Shown in pieces: positions 43,808-52,220 of a stretch of DNA of 64,000 nucleotides. Each line of letters opens with the position of its first letter. Position 1 is the first letter of the stretch. A program made the position numbers and the translations under genes. Origin of the DNA: Geobacter sp. AOG1 (GTDB lineage Bacteria; Desulfobacterota; Desulfuromonadia; Geobacterales; Geobacteraceae); assembly GCF_019972315.1 (NCBI RefSeq), contig NZ_BLIZ01000001.1, forward strand, positions 1,624,513-1,688,512, read 5' to 3'. The notes under the pieces were generated by a model. That model worked only from the letters and a program-made list of their open reading frames with translations, did no database searches and was not told where the DNA came from.

Positions 43808-44365
43808 TTATGGCGTCCAGCCGATGGCCTGCAGCCAGTCGGCGGTGGTCATTACTTTGCTGAAGAGCATCTGCTGGGTCACCAGGATGGCACGGTGGAG
43901 TTCCTCAGCTGTCACCGATCCGGCGGCGTTGCTGATAGAGAGTGTGCCGGTGGCATCGGACAGGAATTCCACGCCGAAACCGAGATGGCATGCCTGACGG
44001 GCGGTGGTGTCGCAGCACATCTGGGTCATGTAGCCGGCGATGGCCACGGTGTCGATCCGTCGCTTGCGCAGCCATGTCTCCAGGGATGTGCCGGTGAAAC
44101 TCCCCGGCCACTCCTTGCCGAGGAGGAGGTCGTGGTGGCGCTCCGCTACGTCGGAAAGGAGTCCCCAGGCGGGCGTTCCCTTCCTGAATACCGTCGCATC
44201 GGCCTGGGGAGAGGCGTGCTGGATCACCACTACCGGGATGTTCCGTCCGGCGGCGGCATCCATCGCCCGCAGGATGTTGGCCAGGCTCCCGGCGGGGTGA
44301 GTGACCGGCAGCTTGCCGGTGAAGTACTCGTTCTGCACGTCGATGATCAGCAATGCCCGCTGCAT
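43808..44365 (-). CDS. Isochorismatase-like cysteine hydrolase
   Basis: 185 aa from ATG 44365 with GGGGAGGAG. The catalytic triad is visible: Asp in [11 protein letters not shown], Lys in [10 protein letters not shown], and Cys in [15 protein letters not shown]. Cytosolic hydrolase of amide or ester bonds; the substrate is unknown. In the same direction as the DUF4359 and DUF4424 genes, which may be co-transcribed. Confidence 0.87.
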   Translation of the reverse strand: MQRALLIIDVQNEYFTGKLPVTHPAGSLANILRAMDAAAGRNIPVVVIQHASPQADATVFRKGTPAWGLLSDVAERHHDLLLGKEWPGSFTGTSLETWLRKRRIDTVAIAGYMTQMCCDTTARQACHLGFGVEFLSDATGTLSISNAAGSVTAEELHRAILVTQQMLFSKVMTTADWLQAIGWTP

Positions 44366-44479
44366 GGTTATCTCCTCCCCGGCACTACGGCATACTGTCG
44401 TCGTTATAGAGAAAACGTGGGACGATGTCAAACGGAAAGGGTTCTGCCCGGCTGAAGCGACGTTAGCGACCGCATGCGC

Positions 44480-44509
44480 AAAAAAAGCCCCGGCAAGGTG
44501 CCGGGGCTT
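44480..44509 (-). terminator. Rho-independent terminator of the pentahaem cytochrome gene
   Basis: On the minus strand AAGCCCCGGC-loop-GCCGGGGCTT is followed by a T-run (44486-44480). Confidence 0.92.
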
Positions 44510-44536
44510 TCGCGAATGGCATGTAGTGGTGGGAAA

Positions 44537-46000
44537 TTACTGCGAAGTGGCAAAATTTGCCTGCTTGACCACCATGTCCACCACCGGCAGCGCCGGCACC
44601 TTCTCCAGACCGTAGATTGCTTTCAGATCGATGTCCTTCGGCACGGCGCCAAGGAGCGCTTCTGCCACTTTCTGGCCGGCCTGACGGAACCGGAGCCGGG
44701 CCTCGACCGTTACGCTCTTCGCCCCATTGGCGGGGAAGCCGAAATGCACATCCTTGTACCCTTTGGGAGGGATGGTGTCGTGGCGGGAGAAGGCGGTGAC
44801 TTTCCACGGGTCGATGGCGAAGTGGAAATCGTTCCCCATGCCGTCGGAGTTGAGGTTGCGGGCGTCTTCGGGCAGAGTGCCGTCAGGGTTGAGGGAGCCG
44901 CTCGTCATGATGACCTTGCCGCTTTCATCCTTGGCGATGACCTCGAGCCACATCTCCCTGACGTTGGTGAGGGAAGTGGGGAGGTTGTGGCCAGCGCGGA
45001 TGTTCTTCACGCGGACTTTCAGTTCTGCCAGCCGGCCGTCGCGGTAGACGGGGGAGAGTTCCAGGTCGGCCGCCGACTTAAGCCGCTCTACCGCCATGTC
45101 ATACTGCTGCATGAGGCTCTTGGCCAGTTTCTCGTCTCCCCCCTTTTTTGCCGCCCCGGCCGCCAGGTAGGAAAGGAGGAAGTTGGCACCGTTGAAGTAG
45201 TGGCGGTACTCTTCCCGCGTGGGCTTCACGAACTGGTCGGCGGTGCGCTTGAATACTTCCGTCTCCACCATGTGGCAGTCCTGGCAGAGGATCTCCTTCT
45301 GGGCATAGGGTCCGTGTTTCCACTCCAGGTAAGTGGCCTCGATGGGGAAGTGGGAGTCGTAGTGATAGACCTGATGACAGCCGGCGCAGAGGTCGGACTG
45401 GAGGTGGAGGGACGACTCTTCGCACTTGTGAAAGCCGGCGCCGCAGTTGTCGGACGGCTTGAAGGGGCCCCGTTTGATCAGGGTCTGTCCCCCCGTTGTT
45501 TCCACTCCCGGGGTCAGGATGAAAGAGCCGTTCTCCGGTTCGTGGGAGGGGGTCTGCCAGTGGGTGGTGCCGCTAATGGAGTGGCAGATGTCGCAGGATA
45601 CCCCTGCCAGGGCCATGTCGGAAAGCCCCGCGTTCCCCGGACCCTTGATTTCGCCGGTAACTACACCAGCCGGGGAGTGGCACCCCTCGCACTGACGGGC
45701 GATATCATGCCCCACCGCCTTGACCCCCTTGTTAAGCTCTCCCTGATAGACCGGGTCCTTGAAGGCGAGGCTGTGGACCGAGCCGTTCCATTCCCGGTAC
45801 TGCTTGGAGTGGCAGCCGCCGCATTTTTTCGGGTCATTGAAGGGGACGGAGGACTTGTTCCATTTGATGAGGGACGGGTAGTAGGGATAGAACTCCTGGT
45901 CCACGTCGAAGACCTTGGACGTGGCCAACGCAGATCCGACACACAGTGCCAGAAACAGGGCCGCGCAGGCCAGGGTGCGTATCAGGTGAAAGCGGTTCAT
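44537..46000 (-). CDS. Periplasmic multihaem cytochrome c with five CXXCH motifs
   Basis: 487 aa from ATG 46000 after GAGGAGG. Signal peptide of about 26 residues (cleavage near SALATS). Five CXXCH motifs: CGGCH, CEGCH, CDICH, CAGCH and CQDCH, all within residues about 60-235. Between the third and fourth lies CGAGFHKCEESSLH, two more cysteines without a CXXCH. The C-terminal half has no haem and looks like a beta-rich domain (IRAGHNLPTSLTNVREMWLE). This layout matches multihaem cytochromes of the c554/octahaem-related group with an extra domain. Electron partner not indicated. Confidence 0.9.
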   Translation of the reverse strand: MNRFHLIRTLACAALFLALCVGSALATSKVFDVDQEFYPYYPSLIKWNKSSVPFNDPKKCGGCHSKQYREWNGSVHSLAFKDPVYQGELNKGVKAVGHDIARQCEGCHSPAGVVTGEIKGPGNAGLSDMALAGVSCDICHSISGTTHWQTPSHEPENGSFILTPGVETTGGQTLIKRGPFKPSDNCGAGFHKCEESSLHLQSDLCAGCHQVYHYDSHFPIEATYLEWKHGPYAQKEILCQDCHMVETEVFKRTADQFVKPTREEYRHYFNGANFLLSYLAAGAAKKGGDEKLAKSLMQQYDMAVERLKSAADLELSPVYRDGRLAELKVRVKNIRAGHNLPTSLTNVREMWLEVIAKDESGKVIMTSGSLNPDGTLPEDARNLNSDGMGNDFHFAIDPWKVTAFSRHDTIPPKGYKDVHFGFPANGAKSVTVEARLRFRQAGQKVAEALLGAVPKDIDLKAIYGLEKVPALPVVDMVVKQANFATSQ

Positions 46001-46230
46001 CGCTACCTCCTCAGGATTGAATTTCAGTTGTTAAGTCTGTGTTAATGTATCCGATGGTGCTCAGGGTGTCAACCGGGGACGGGAAATTGTACCCTTACAA
46101 TGTGTCGATGCCGGCTTCAAGGGGGCGGATTACGGCGGTCGTCGAAATGGGAAGGACTATGGCGAGTTGTTGGGATTCATGAAGGGGCGATTGGTGGTAT
46201 ACTATAACCAGGAAACAGGAAAAGGATTGC

Positions 46231-46272
46231 ATGACAGAAAACACCGGTGACGCTACGTGCTGCCGGTGGTGA
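46231..46272 (+). CDS. Possible leader peptide upstream of the ferritin-like gene
   Basis: A 13-codon frame (MTENTGDATCCRW) whose ATG has an excellent AAAAGGA at 4-5 bases. It ends 15 bases before the ferritin-like start. The downstream gene has a poorer site, so translational coupling is plausible. It may also be chance. Confidence 0.3.
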   Translation: MTENTGDATCCRW

Positions 46273-46287
46273 AAGGTGGTGGCAAGG

Positions 46288-46773
46288 ATGAACGTGTTCG
46301 ATTTCGCCATGGAAAAAGAAGAGGAAAGCCGGAAGTTTTACGAGAAACTGGCGGCAGCGGCAAGAACGAATGAACTAAAAACAATCTTCAACCTGCTGGC
46401 AGAGTCCGAACGGGAGCATCACGAGCACCTGGCGGCCCTGAAAGCGGGGACCGATTCTCGGCGGGCCGAGTCGGTCGTGCTCGAGCGGGCCAGGGACGAG
46501 TTGGGGAAAATCGTCGGTGAAGCTGTTCCCGAGACGATCCTGGCGGAGGATCAGGATGGATATGGCCATGCCATAAAAGCGGAAGAAGAGAGCATCCGGC
46601 TCTATGAAGAGCTGGCAGAGAAGGAGCAGAACGTGTCGGCAGCCGGAATCCTGAAACGGATCGCCGAGGAAGAGAAGCACCATCTGGAAGTCATGGAGAA
46701 TATCTACGAATTCGTCGAATCTCCCCGTACGTACCTGGCCTGGGGTGAGTTCGGCAATCTCAAGGAATACTGA
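46288..46773 (+). CDS. Ferritin-like (rubrerythrin-type) di-iron protein
   Basis: 161 aa. A four-helix pattern with two repeated di-iron motifs: EEESRKFYEKL...EREHHEHL and EEESIRLYEELA...EEEKHHLEVM. No rubredoxin CXXC tail is present, so it is a ferritin-like/erythrin domain protein rather than classical rubrerythrin. Probably peroxide or iron handling in the cytosol. GTG codons at 46276 and 46279 are alternative starts. A terminator follows at 46822. Confidence 0.85.
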   Translation: MNVFDFAMEKEEESRKFYEKLAAAARTNELKTIFNLLAESEREHHEHLAALKAGTDSRRAESVVLERARDELGKIVGEAVPETILAEDQDGYGHAIKAEEESIRLYEELAEKEQNVSAAGILKRIAEEEKHHLEVMENIYEFVESPRTYLAWGEFGNLKEY

Positions 46774-46821
46774 TTGGCAGATTTATCTGGTCACGTTGCA
46801 TGTGTAAAGGTGCATGTGTGA

Positions 46822-46846
46822 AAGCCCGCAGGAAACGGGCTTTTTT
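46822..46846 (+). terminator. Rho-independent terminator of the ferritin-like gene
   Basis: AAGCCCG-loop-CGGGCTT followed by TTTTTT. Confidence 0.85.
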
Positions 46847-46919
46847 GCGGCTTCAGCAAGCTGATGGAGGTTTACGCGGCCGAAACGTAGCGTAAGAGTG
46901 GTATTTTGAGCATGGCGAT

Positions 46920-47603
46920 TTAAGCCATCCACAAGAGATACGCCCCCACAGTAGCGACAACGAATCCGCCGATCCGTTTTGTCCAGGTGGAGAAGTTGAC
47001 GACCCCTCTTGCCTTTACGAACGACTCGACAAAACCGGTGAACGTCCCGGCTGCCAGGATCAGCAGGCAGTGGCCGATGGCGTAAGTGAACAGCAACGTC
47101 GTTCCGTACAACACCCGCCCCTTGGTGGCCACGTAGGTCAGGATCACCACCAGCACCGGTGTTGCACAGGGGGAAGAGACCACTCCGAAGAACAGGCCGA
47201 GGATGAACGAGCCGACCACACCCCCCTGTTTCGGCTTGAAATCACGCTTAACCGGCAGACGGATTTCGTAGAGCCCCATCATCTGTCCTCCCATCACCAG
47301 CGCCACGATACCGGCGGCAACGTACCACCAGCCGCCGACGGTGCCGAACATGGTCCCCAGCAGCCCCGCGGCAGCACCGAAGGCGGTGAAGGTGAGGGAG
47401 AGCCCCAGGATAAATGCCAGAGAATAGCGGAATGCCTTACAGCGGTTTCCTTCGGCATAGCCGCCGACAAAGCCGACGACCAGCGGGATGGTGGCGAGCA
47501 CGCAGGGGGAAGCCGAGGAGATGACGCCGGCAAGGAAAACGGCGCCAAAGGCCAGCAGCGGATAGGCGGCGACGATCTGCTCGATGTTGTCGAGAAAGGT
47601 CAT
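46920..47603 (-). CDS. ccdA: CcdA-type thiol-disulfide transmembrane protein
   Basis: 227 aa with six membrane segments. The two redox cysteines are in the family positions (SSASPCVLATIP and SSPCATPVLVV). Moves electrons from cytosolic thioredoxin to the periplasm. Its ATG overlaps the stop of the secreted thioredoxin gene by 4 bases, so that protein is the likely electron acceptor. Last gene of the arsenic cluster. Confidence 0.9.
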   Translation of the reverse strand: MTFLDNIEQIVAAYPLLAFGAVFLAGVISSASPCVLATIPLVVGFVGGYAEGNRCKAFRYSLAFILGLSLTFTAFGAAAGLLGTMFGTVGGWWYVAAGIVALVMGGQMMGLYEIRLPVKRDFKPKQGGVVGSFILGLFFGVVSSPCATPVLVVILTYVATKGRVLYGTTLLFTYAIGHCLLILAAGTFTGFVESFVKARGVVNFSTWTKRIGGFVVATVGAYLLWMA

Positions 47604-47983
47604 TTAATCCCCAGCGCCTTCAATTCCCTGGTGATTTCGGCCTTCTCCATGAAGCCGATGTGGCGTTTGACCTCTTTCCCCTTGGCGTCGAAGAATATCT
47701 GGGTCGGGATCAACTGAACCCGGAACTTTTCCGCAGCAGCCTGATTTTCATGGACGTCGATGAACAGCACGCTGGCTTTGCTGCGATACTCGCCGGACAG
47801 GGATTCCAGGATCGGCGCCATCTTCTTGCACGGGATGCAGCTGCGCGCCCCCAGGTCAATAACGGTCGGTTTGCCGGAAGAGAGGGCCTGTTTGACAATC
47901 GCATCGGTGGCGGACGGGAGTTCGGCGCGAGCTACCCCGGCAAGCATCAGGATACAGGAAAGGACTGCTATGCAGCGTTTCAT
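47600..47983 (-). CDS. Periplasmic thioredoxin-like protein
   Basis: 127 aa from ATG 47983 after AAAGGAA. Signal peptide of about 20 residues (VARAEL). Thioredoxin fold with active site GARSCIPCKKMAP and cis-Pro segment LIPTQIFFDAKG. Likely kept reduced by the coupled CcdA protein. Role inside the arsenic cluster is not established. Confidence 0.88.
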   Translation of the reverse strand: MKRCIAVLSCILMLAGVARAELPSATDAIVKQALSSGKPTVIDLGARSCIPCKKMAPILESLSGEYRSKASVLFIDVHENQAAAEKFRVQLIPTQIFFDAKGKEVKRHIGFMEKAEITRELKALGIK

Positions 47984-48018
47984 GGATGTTCCTTTCAGTG
48001 GATTGTGTTGGTGAAGCT

Positions 48019-48246
48019 CTATAGCATCCCCATGATCTCCGCTACGGAAGCGACCTTGCCAGAAAACTTCACCTGACCGTCGATCACCAGCGCCGGCGTG
48101 CTCATGACGCCGTACTTCATGATGGATGGTATGTCTTCCACTTTCACCACCTCGGTGCTTGCGCCGCTTTCTTCCACGGCCTTCTTCACGTTCTCGTAGA
48201 GGGTCTTGCATTTTGCGCAGCCGGTTCCCAGTACCTCGATTTTCAT
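48019..48246 (-). CDS. Small thioredoxin-fold protein (redox-active disulfide protein 2 type)
   Basis: 75 aa from ATG 48246 after AAGGAG. MKIEVLGTGCAKCKTLYENV with CAKC at residues 10-13, and GVMSTPALVIDG, match the MTH895/TM0996 family. Cytosolic. It lies 13 bases after the permease gene. In other genomes this small protein commonly accompanies DUF318/ArsP-type permeases, so a thiol role in arsenical handling is inferred. Confidence 0.88.
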   Translation of the reverse strand: MKIEVLGTGCAKCKTLYENVKKAVEESGASTEVVKVEDIPSIMKYGVMSTPALVIDGQVKFSGKVASVAEIMGML

Positions 48247-48259
48247 GTCATATTCTCCT

Positions 48260-49216
48260 TTACAGTAGTGCGTTGAACAGGTAGCCAACGATGACGATAG
48301 CTATTGCAACGATACCAAAGAAGGTTGCCAGGAGCGGTTTCTTCAGTACGTTGCCGAGAATGATCGCTTCCGGCAGGGAGAGGGCGGTTACCGCCATCAT
48401 GAACGCCAGCACGGTGCCGATGGCCATCCCCTTGGCGGTGAGGGCCTGGACGATGGGAATCACCCCCGCGGCATTGGAGTAGAGTGGCACACCCAAGGCC
48501 ACCGCGACCGGAACAGCGAGGGGGTTGTCCCGTCCTGCCCAGCGGGCCAGGAAATCCTGCGGCACGTAGCCGTGGATAAAAGCGCCGATGCCGATACCCA
48601 CAACAACGTAGGGCCAGATCTTCTTCAACAAACCGAGGGTGTAGCCACGGGCATAGGTGAGCCGTTCCGGCCAGCTCTGCTCGGCGATCTCGGCGTTCCC
48701 CACCCGCATCTCCCAGACATAGTCCTGAACGTACTTTTCCATGTTCAGTTTGCCGATGACGATGCCGGCGACGATGGCCACTGCCAGGCCAGTGCCGATG
48801 TAGATGAGGGCGATTCGCCAGCCGAACATCCCCCAGAGCATGATCAGGGCCACCTCGTTGACCATGGGTGATGAGATAAGAAAGGAAAAGGTCACCCCCA
48901 GGGGCACTCCCGACTCCACAAAGCCGATGAATAGCGGCACCGCCGAACAGGAGCAGAAGGGAGTCACAATCCCCAAAAGGGCGGCCATGACGTTACCAAC
49001 ATACTCCCGTTCATGGGAAAGTATTCGCTTGGTCTTCTCCGGAGGAAACCAGGAGCGGATGATGGCGACAACATAGATGATGGTGGACAGAAGGAGAAAT
49101 ATCTTCACCGTGTCGTAGATAAAGAAATGGAGCGCCCCGCCAAGACGGGTTGTTATATCCAGGCCGAGCCATTGCTTTACAATCAGGTCGGCGAACTGTT
49201 CAAGGAATGAAAACAT
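48260..49216 (-). CDS. ArsP/DUF318-type permease
   Basis: 318 aa with eight or more membrane segments. The cysteine motif VTPFCSCSAVPLFIG and the second conserved GVPLYSNAAGVIPIV mark the UPF0718 (DUF318) permease family. ArsP, a trivalent organoarsenical exporter, belongs to this family. The position directly after acr3 supports an arsenical or metalloid substrate. 80 bases separate it from acr3. Confidence 0.85.
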   Translation of the reverse strand: MFSFLEQFADLIVKQWLGLDITTRLGGALHFFIYDTVKIFLLLSTIIYVVAIIRSWFPPEKTKRILSHEREYVGNVMAALLGIVTPFCSCSAVPLFIGFVESGVPLGVTFSFLISSPMVNEVALIMLWGMFGWRIALIYIGTGLAVAIVAGIVIGKLNMEKYVQDYVWEMRVGNAEIAEQSWPERLTYARGYTLGLLKKIWPYVVVGIGIGAFIHGYVPQDFLARWAGRDNPLAVPVAVALGVPLYSNAAGVIPIVQALTAKGMAIGTVLAFMMAVTALSLPEAIILGNVLKKPLLATFFGIVAIAIVIVGYLFNALL

Positions 49217-49296
49217 GTTGGTATCTCTTCATGGAATGATCAAAGAATGCTGCCATGGTAAAAAAATCATGAATTGCAGCCACATTTTTCTTCTTA

Positions 49297-50349
49297 TTAT
49301 GCGGCAGCGAACCAGTGCCGGGTGCGGTTGCAGAAGGAGCAGACCGACAGCATGACCGGCACCTCCACCAGGACCCCCACCACGCAGGCCAGGGCAGCCC
49401 CTGACTCGGGGCCGAAGATGGTGATGGCGACGGCGACGGCAAGTTCGAAGAAGTTGCTGGCGCCGATCAGTGCCCCCGGAGCGGCAACGTTATGGGGAAT
49501 CTTGAGCCATTTCATCAGTCCATAAGCCAGGGATGAGTTGAAATAGACCTGGATGGTGATTGGTACGGCGATCAGCAGCACGTGGAAGAGTCGGCCGGTG
49601 ATGTTGTCGGCCTGGAAGGCGAAGATCAGCACCAGCGTGGCCAGAAGGGCTCCGATTGCCACCGGGTGAAGTTTGGGCAGGAAGGCGTTGTTGAACCATT
49701 CCGGGCCGTGGGATCTGATCAGCACGTTGCGGGTGATGACCCCGGCGGCCAGCGGGATGACGATGAATACAACCACCGAGGTGAACAGGACGCCGAAGGG
49801 GACGATCAGGTTCGATGCGCCGGATACGAGAAATTTGACGATGGGGGCGAAGAACAGCAGCATCAGCAGGTCGTTCACCGAGACCTGCACCAGGGTGTAG
49901 CCGGGATCACCGTCGGTCAGGTAGCTCCAGACAAAGACCATGGCGGTGCAGGGGGCGGCGGCGAGGATGATACTGCCGGCAATGTACTGATCGGCCTCGG
50001 CCGGGGCGATCCAGGGGCTGAATACCAGCCGGAAAAAGAGCCAGGCGAAAAAGGCCATGCTGAACGGCTTGACGATCCAGTTGACGAACAGGGTGACGAA
50101 GAGCCCTTTCGGATTTTTTCCCACATTGGCCACCGAACCGAAATCGACCTTGAGCATCATCGGGTAGACCATGAGCCAGATCAGGACAGCGATGGGAATG
50201 TTGATCTGGGATCCCTGACCAAACTCAAGCCCACGCAGAGATGCCACCGCCTGGGGGGCCGCCTTGCCCAGCGCCACACCAATCACCATGCAGATGGCGA
50301 CCCAGACGGTCAGGTATTTGTCGAAAAAACTCATCTGCTTTTCCATCAT
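49297..50349 (-). CDS. acr3: Arsenite efflux transporter Acr3
   Basis: 350 aa with ten membrane segments. The catalytic cysteine is in AAPCTAMVFVWSYLTDGDP, as in Acr3 of the bile/arsenite transporter superfamily. The region IVKPFSMAFFAWLF and the C-terminal ALIGASNFFELAVAVAI are typical. Exports arsenite driven by the proton gradient. AGGAGCAGGA precedes ATG 50349. Its own upstream gap contains an inverted repeat shared with the arsR promoter (50401-50422). Confidence 0.93.
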   Translation of the reverse strand: MMEKQMSFFDKYLTVWVAICMVIGVALGKAAPQAVASLRGLEFGQGSQINIPIAVLIWLMVYPMMLKVDFGSVANVGKNPKGLFVTLFVNWIVKPFSMAFFAWLFFRLVFSPWIAPAEADQYIAGSIILAAAPCTAMVFVWSYLTDGDPGYTLVQVSVNDLLMLLFFAPIVKFLVSGASNLIVPFGVLFTSVVVFIVIPLAAGVITRNVLIRSHGPEWFNNAFLPKLHPVAIGALLATLVLIFAFQADNITGRLFHVLLIAVPITIQVYFNSSLAYGLMKWLKIPHNVAAPGALIGASNFFELAVAVAITIFGPESGAALACVVGVLVEVPVMLSVCSFCNRTRHWFAAA

Positions 50350-50400
50350 TCCTGCTCCTATTGAGTACGGCGTACAGCGATTTTTTTGCGATTTCTTTCT

Positions 50401-50422
50401 TTAATCCGGATTTACGGATTAA
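50401..50422. promoter_or_regulatory. Candidate ArsR operator upstream of acr3
   Basis: Perfect inverted repeat TTAATCCG-N6-CGGATTAA, 52 bases before the acr3 start. Its core ATCCG-N6-CGGAT recurs in the arsR promoter at 50872-50887. Confidence 0.6.
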
Positions 50423-50459
50423 TTCGGGCAAAAAAATTGCTCCAAATCGTCGATGTGTG

Positions 50460-50484
50460 GTGGGGGCGGAGACTCCGCCCCCAC
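50460..50484. repeat. Perfect GC-rich hairpin between arsR and acr3
   Basis: Two 12-base arms GTGGGGGCGGAG and CTCCGCCCCCAC around a single A. In the minus direction a T-run occurs only about 20 bases further on, so termination or attenuation after arsR is possible but not clear. Confidence 0.7.
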
Positions 50485-50517
50485 TCCCAGATTTGGGAAC
50501 TCCGATAATTCCACTCG

Positions 50518-50859
50518 TCAGGCGCAGACATTCCCGCGACTCAACCCGCGAAGTCGCTCAATATCTGACTTTGCCACCGTATTGCCGTGAAAGAAGTGGC
50601 GCAGGATGGGCAGCAGCGACTGCTGGAGTGGGCCGAGCTGTTTGAGAATGGAGTAGTAGATCCATACCCCTTCACGGCGGTCGCGCAGCCATCCCGCATT
50701 CCTGAGGTGGGAAAGATGTCGCGACACGGTGGACTGGGGGAGTTGCAGGACCGCCATCAGGTCGCAGACACAGAGCTCTTCTTCTTCCAGGAGCAGGGCC
50801 AGGACGCGGAGACGGGTTTCGTCTTCGAGGGATTGGAAAATCGTGGCAATGGTTTCCAT
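50518..50859 (-). CDS. arsR: ArsR-family arsenic-responsive repressor
   Basis: 113 aa from ATG 50859. Winged-helix fold with the metal-sensing ELCVCDL motif (Cys30, Cys32) in the recognition-helix region and LQLPQSTVSRHLSHLRNAGWL as the DNA-binding helix. A further cysteine is at the C-terminus (NVCA). Controls the downstream acr3, permease, thioredoxin and ccdA genes. No ribosome binding site precedes the ATG, and the predicted transcription start is at about the A of the ATG, suggesting a leaderless mRNA. Confidence 0.92.
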   Translation of the reverse strand: METIATIFQSLEDETRLRVLALLLEEEELCVCDLMAVLQLPQSTVSRHLSHLRNAGWLRDRREGVWIYYSILKQLGPLQQSLLPILRHFFHGNTVAKSDIERLRGLSRGNVCA

Positions 50860-50866
50860 GACTCGG

Positions 50867-50895
50867 AATATATCCGTACAGGCGGATGAAGTAAA
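50867..50895 (-). promoter_or_regulatory. arsR promoter with embedded operator
   Basis: On the minus strand TTTACT (50895-50890), 17 bases, TATATT (50872-50867). The inverted repeat ATCCG-N6-CGGAT (50872-50887) fills most of the spacer, an ideal place for a repressor to block RNA polymerase. Confidence 0.65.
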
Positions 50896-51010
50896 GAGGA
50901 TTTTTTGCATGTACCATGACGCCCTGCTTCAGGGGATTGGTGTGGACGGCGGCGTACGTCTGGTGTAGAATCGCCGTCGCTATCACCACGACTGTTCCGA
51001 GGTACATGAC

Positions 51011-52075
51011 ATGACGCAATTCGTCAAAGGGCGGGGGGCAAAGAGCGGCCTGCCGCCGGGGACCCTGGTCCACATCGGCGAGACGATCGACCGGCCGGTA
51101 ACCATTCACGTAATGGACTACGACGAGGCGGGATGCCGGGAGACCCAACTGCAGTCCGTTTCCCAGTGCATCCCCTACCGGGACACGCGGACGGTTACCT
51201 GGATCAACGTGGACAGTGTCCAGCAAGCAGATATCGTCCAGCAGCTAGGGGAGTGCTTCGGCCTCCATCCCCTGGTGATGGAGGATATCCTCAATACCAC
51301 CCAGCGGCCGAAGATCGAAGTATACGGCGACTATCTCTTCGTCGTCATGAAGATGCTGCACAACAATGGGCACCCCGAGGTCCGCGCGGAACAGGTAAGC
51401 TTCATCCTCGGCCCCACCCATATGCTGTCGTTCCAGGAAGGAATGGCGGGGGACGCGTTCGATCCGGTCCGGATACGGCTCCGGGGGGGGAAGGGGCGCA
51501 TCAGGGCAGCCGGCGCCGATTACCTGCTCTATGCCCTCATCGACGCCATCGTCGACAACTATTTCGTGGTGCTGGAGCATTTGGGGGAGGAGATCGAAGC
51601 GCTGGAGGACGAAGTGGTCTCCCGGCCGACCCCCCATACCGTCCGTCGCATCCATGGCATGAAGCGGCGGATGATCTTCCTGCGCCGGGCCGTCTGGCCC
51701 CTGCGGGAGGTGCTCGCAGCCCTGCAGCGGGGAGAATCGGAACTGGTACAGGACGCAACGCTGATCTACCTGCGCGACGTCTACGACCACACCATCCAGG
51801 TGATGGACTCGATCGACACCTTCCGGGACATGCTCTCCGGCATACTGGACGTCTACCTGTCGAGTCTCTCCAACCGGATGAACGAAATCATGAAGTTCCT
51901 TACCATCATCGGCACCATCTTCATCCCCCTCACCTTCATCGTCGGGGTGTACGGCATGAACTTCCAGAACATACCGGAGCTGAAGTGGCAATGGGGCTAC
52001 TATGCTGTCCTGGCCCTCATGACGGCCATAGCGGGGGGTATGCTTGTCTATTTCAAGCGGAAGCGGTGGCTGTGA
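51011..52075 (+). CDS. corA: Magnesium/cobalt transporter CorA
   Basis: 354 aa. Large cytosolic N-terminal domain, long helix, and two C-terminal membrane segments with the GMN selectivity motif in GVYGMNFQNIPEL. The C-terminus is basic (KRKRWL). Forms a pentameric Mg2+ channel. Divergent from arsR across 151 bases; followed by a bidirectional terminator. Confidence 0.95.
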   Translation: MTQFVKGRGAKSGLPPGTLVHIGETIDRPVTIHVMDYDEAGCRETQLQSVSQCIPYRDTRTVTWINVDSVQQADIVQQLGECFGLHPLVMEDILNTTQRPKIEVYGDYLFVVMKMLHNNGHPEVRAEQVSFILGPTHMLSFQEGMAGDAFDPVRIRLRGGKGRIRAAGADYLLYALIDAIVDNYFVVLEHLGEEIEALEDEVVSRPTPHTVRRIHGMKRRMIFLRRAVWPLREVLAALQRGESELVQDATLIYLRDVYDHTIQVMDSIDTFRDMLSGILDVYLSSLSNRMNEIMKFLTIIGTIFIPLTFIVGVYGMNFQNIPELKWQWGYYAVLALMTAIAGGMLVYFKRKRWL

Positions 52076-52166
52076 GGACTCTGTCGCTTCTGTCAGAATG
52101 AATCGTTCGTCAAATATCCTCCTGATGCGGCAGGAACTCTGCCAGGTCGGGGGAATTCCAGAACGA

Positions 52167-52194
52167 AAAAGGGGACCATCGCCGGTCCCCTTTT
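52167..52194. terminator. Bidirectional terminator between corA and the barrel protein gene
   Basis: AAAAGGGGACC-loop-GGTCCCCTTTT, with A and T tracts on the two sides, between convergent genes. Confidence 0.9.
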
Positions 52195-52220
52195 CGCATT
52201 CAGCCAGGACTATTCCTTTG

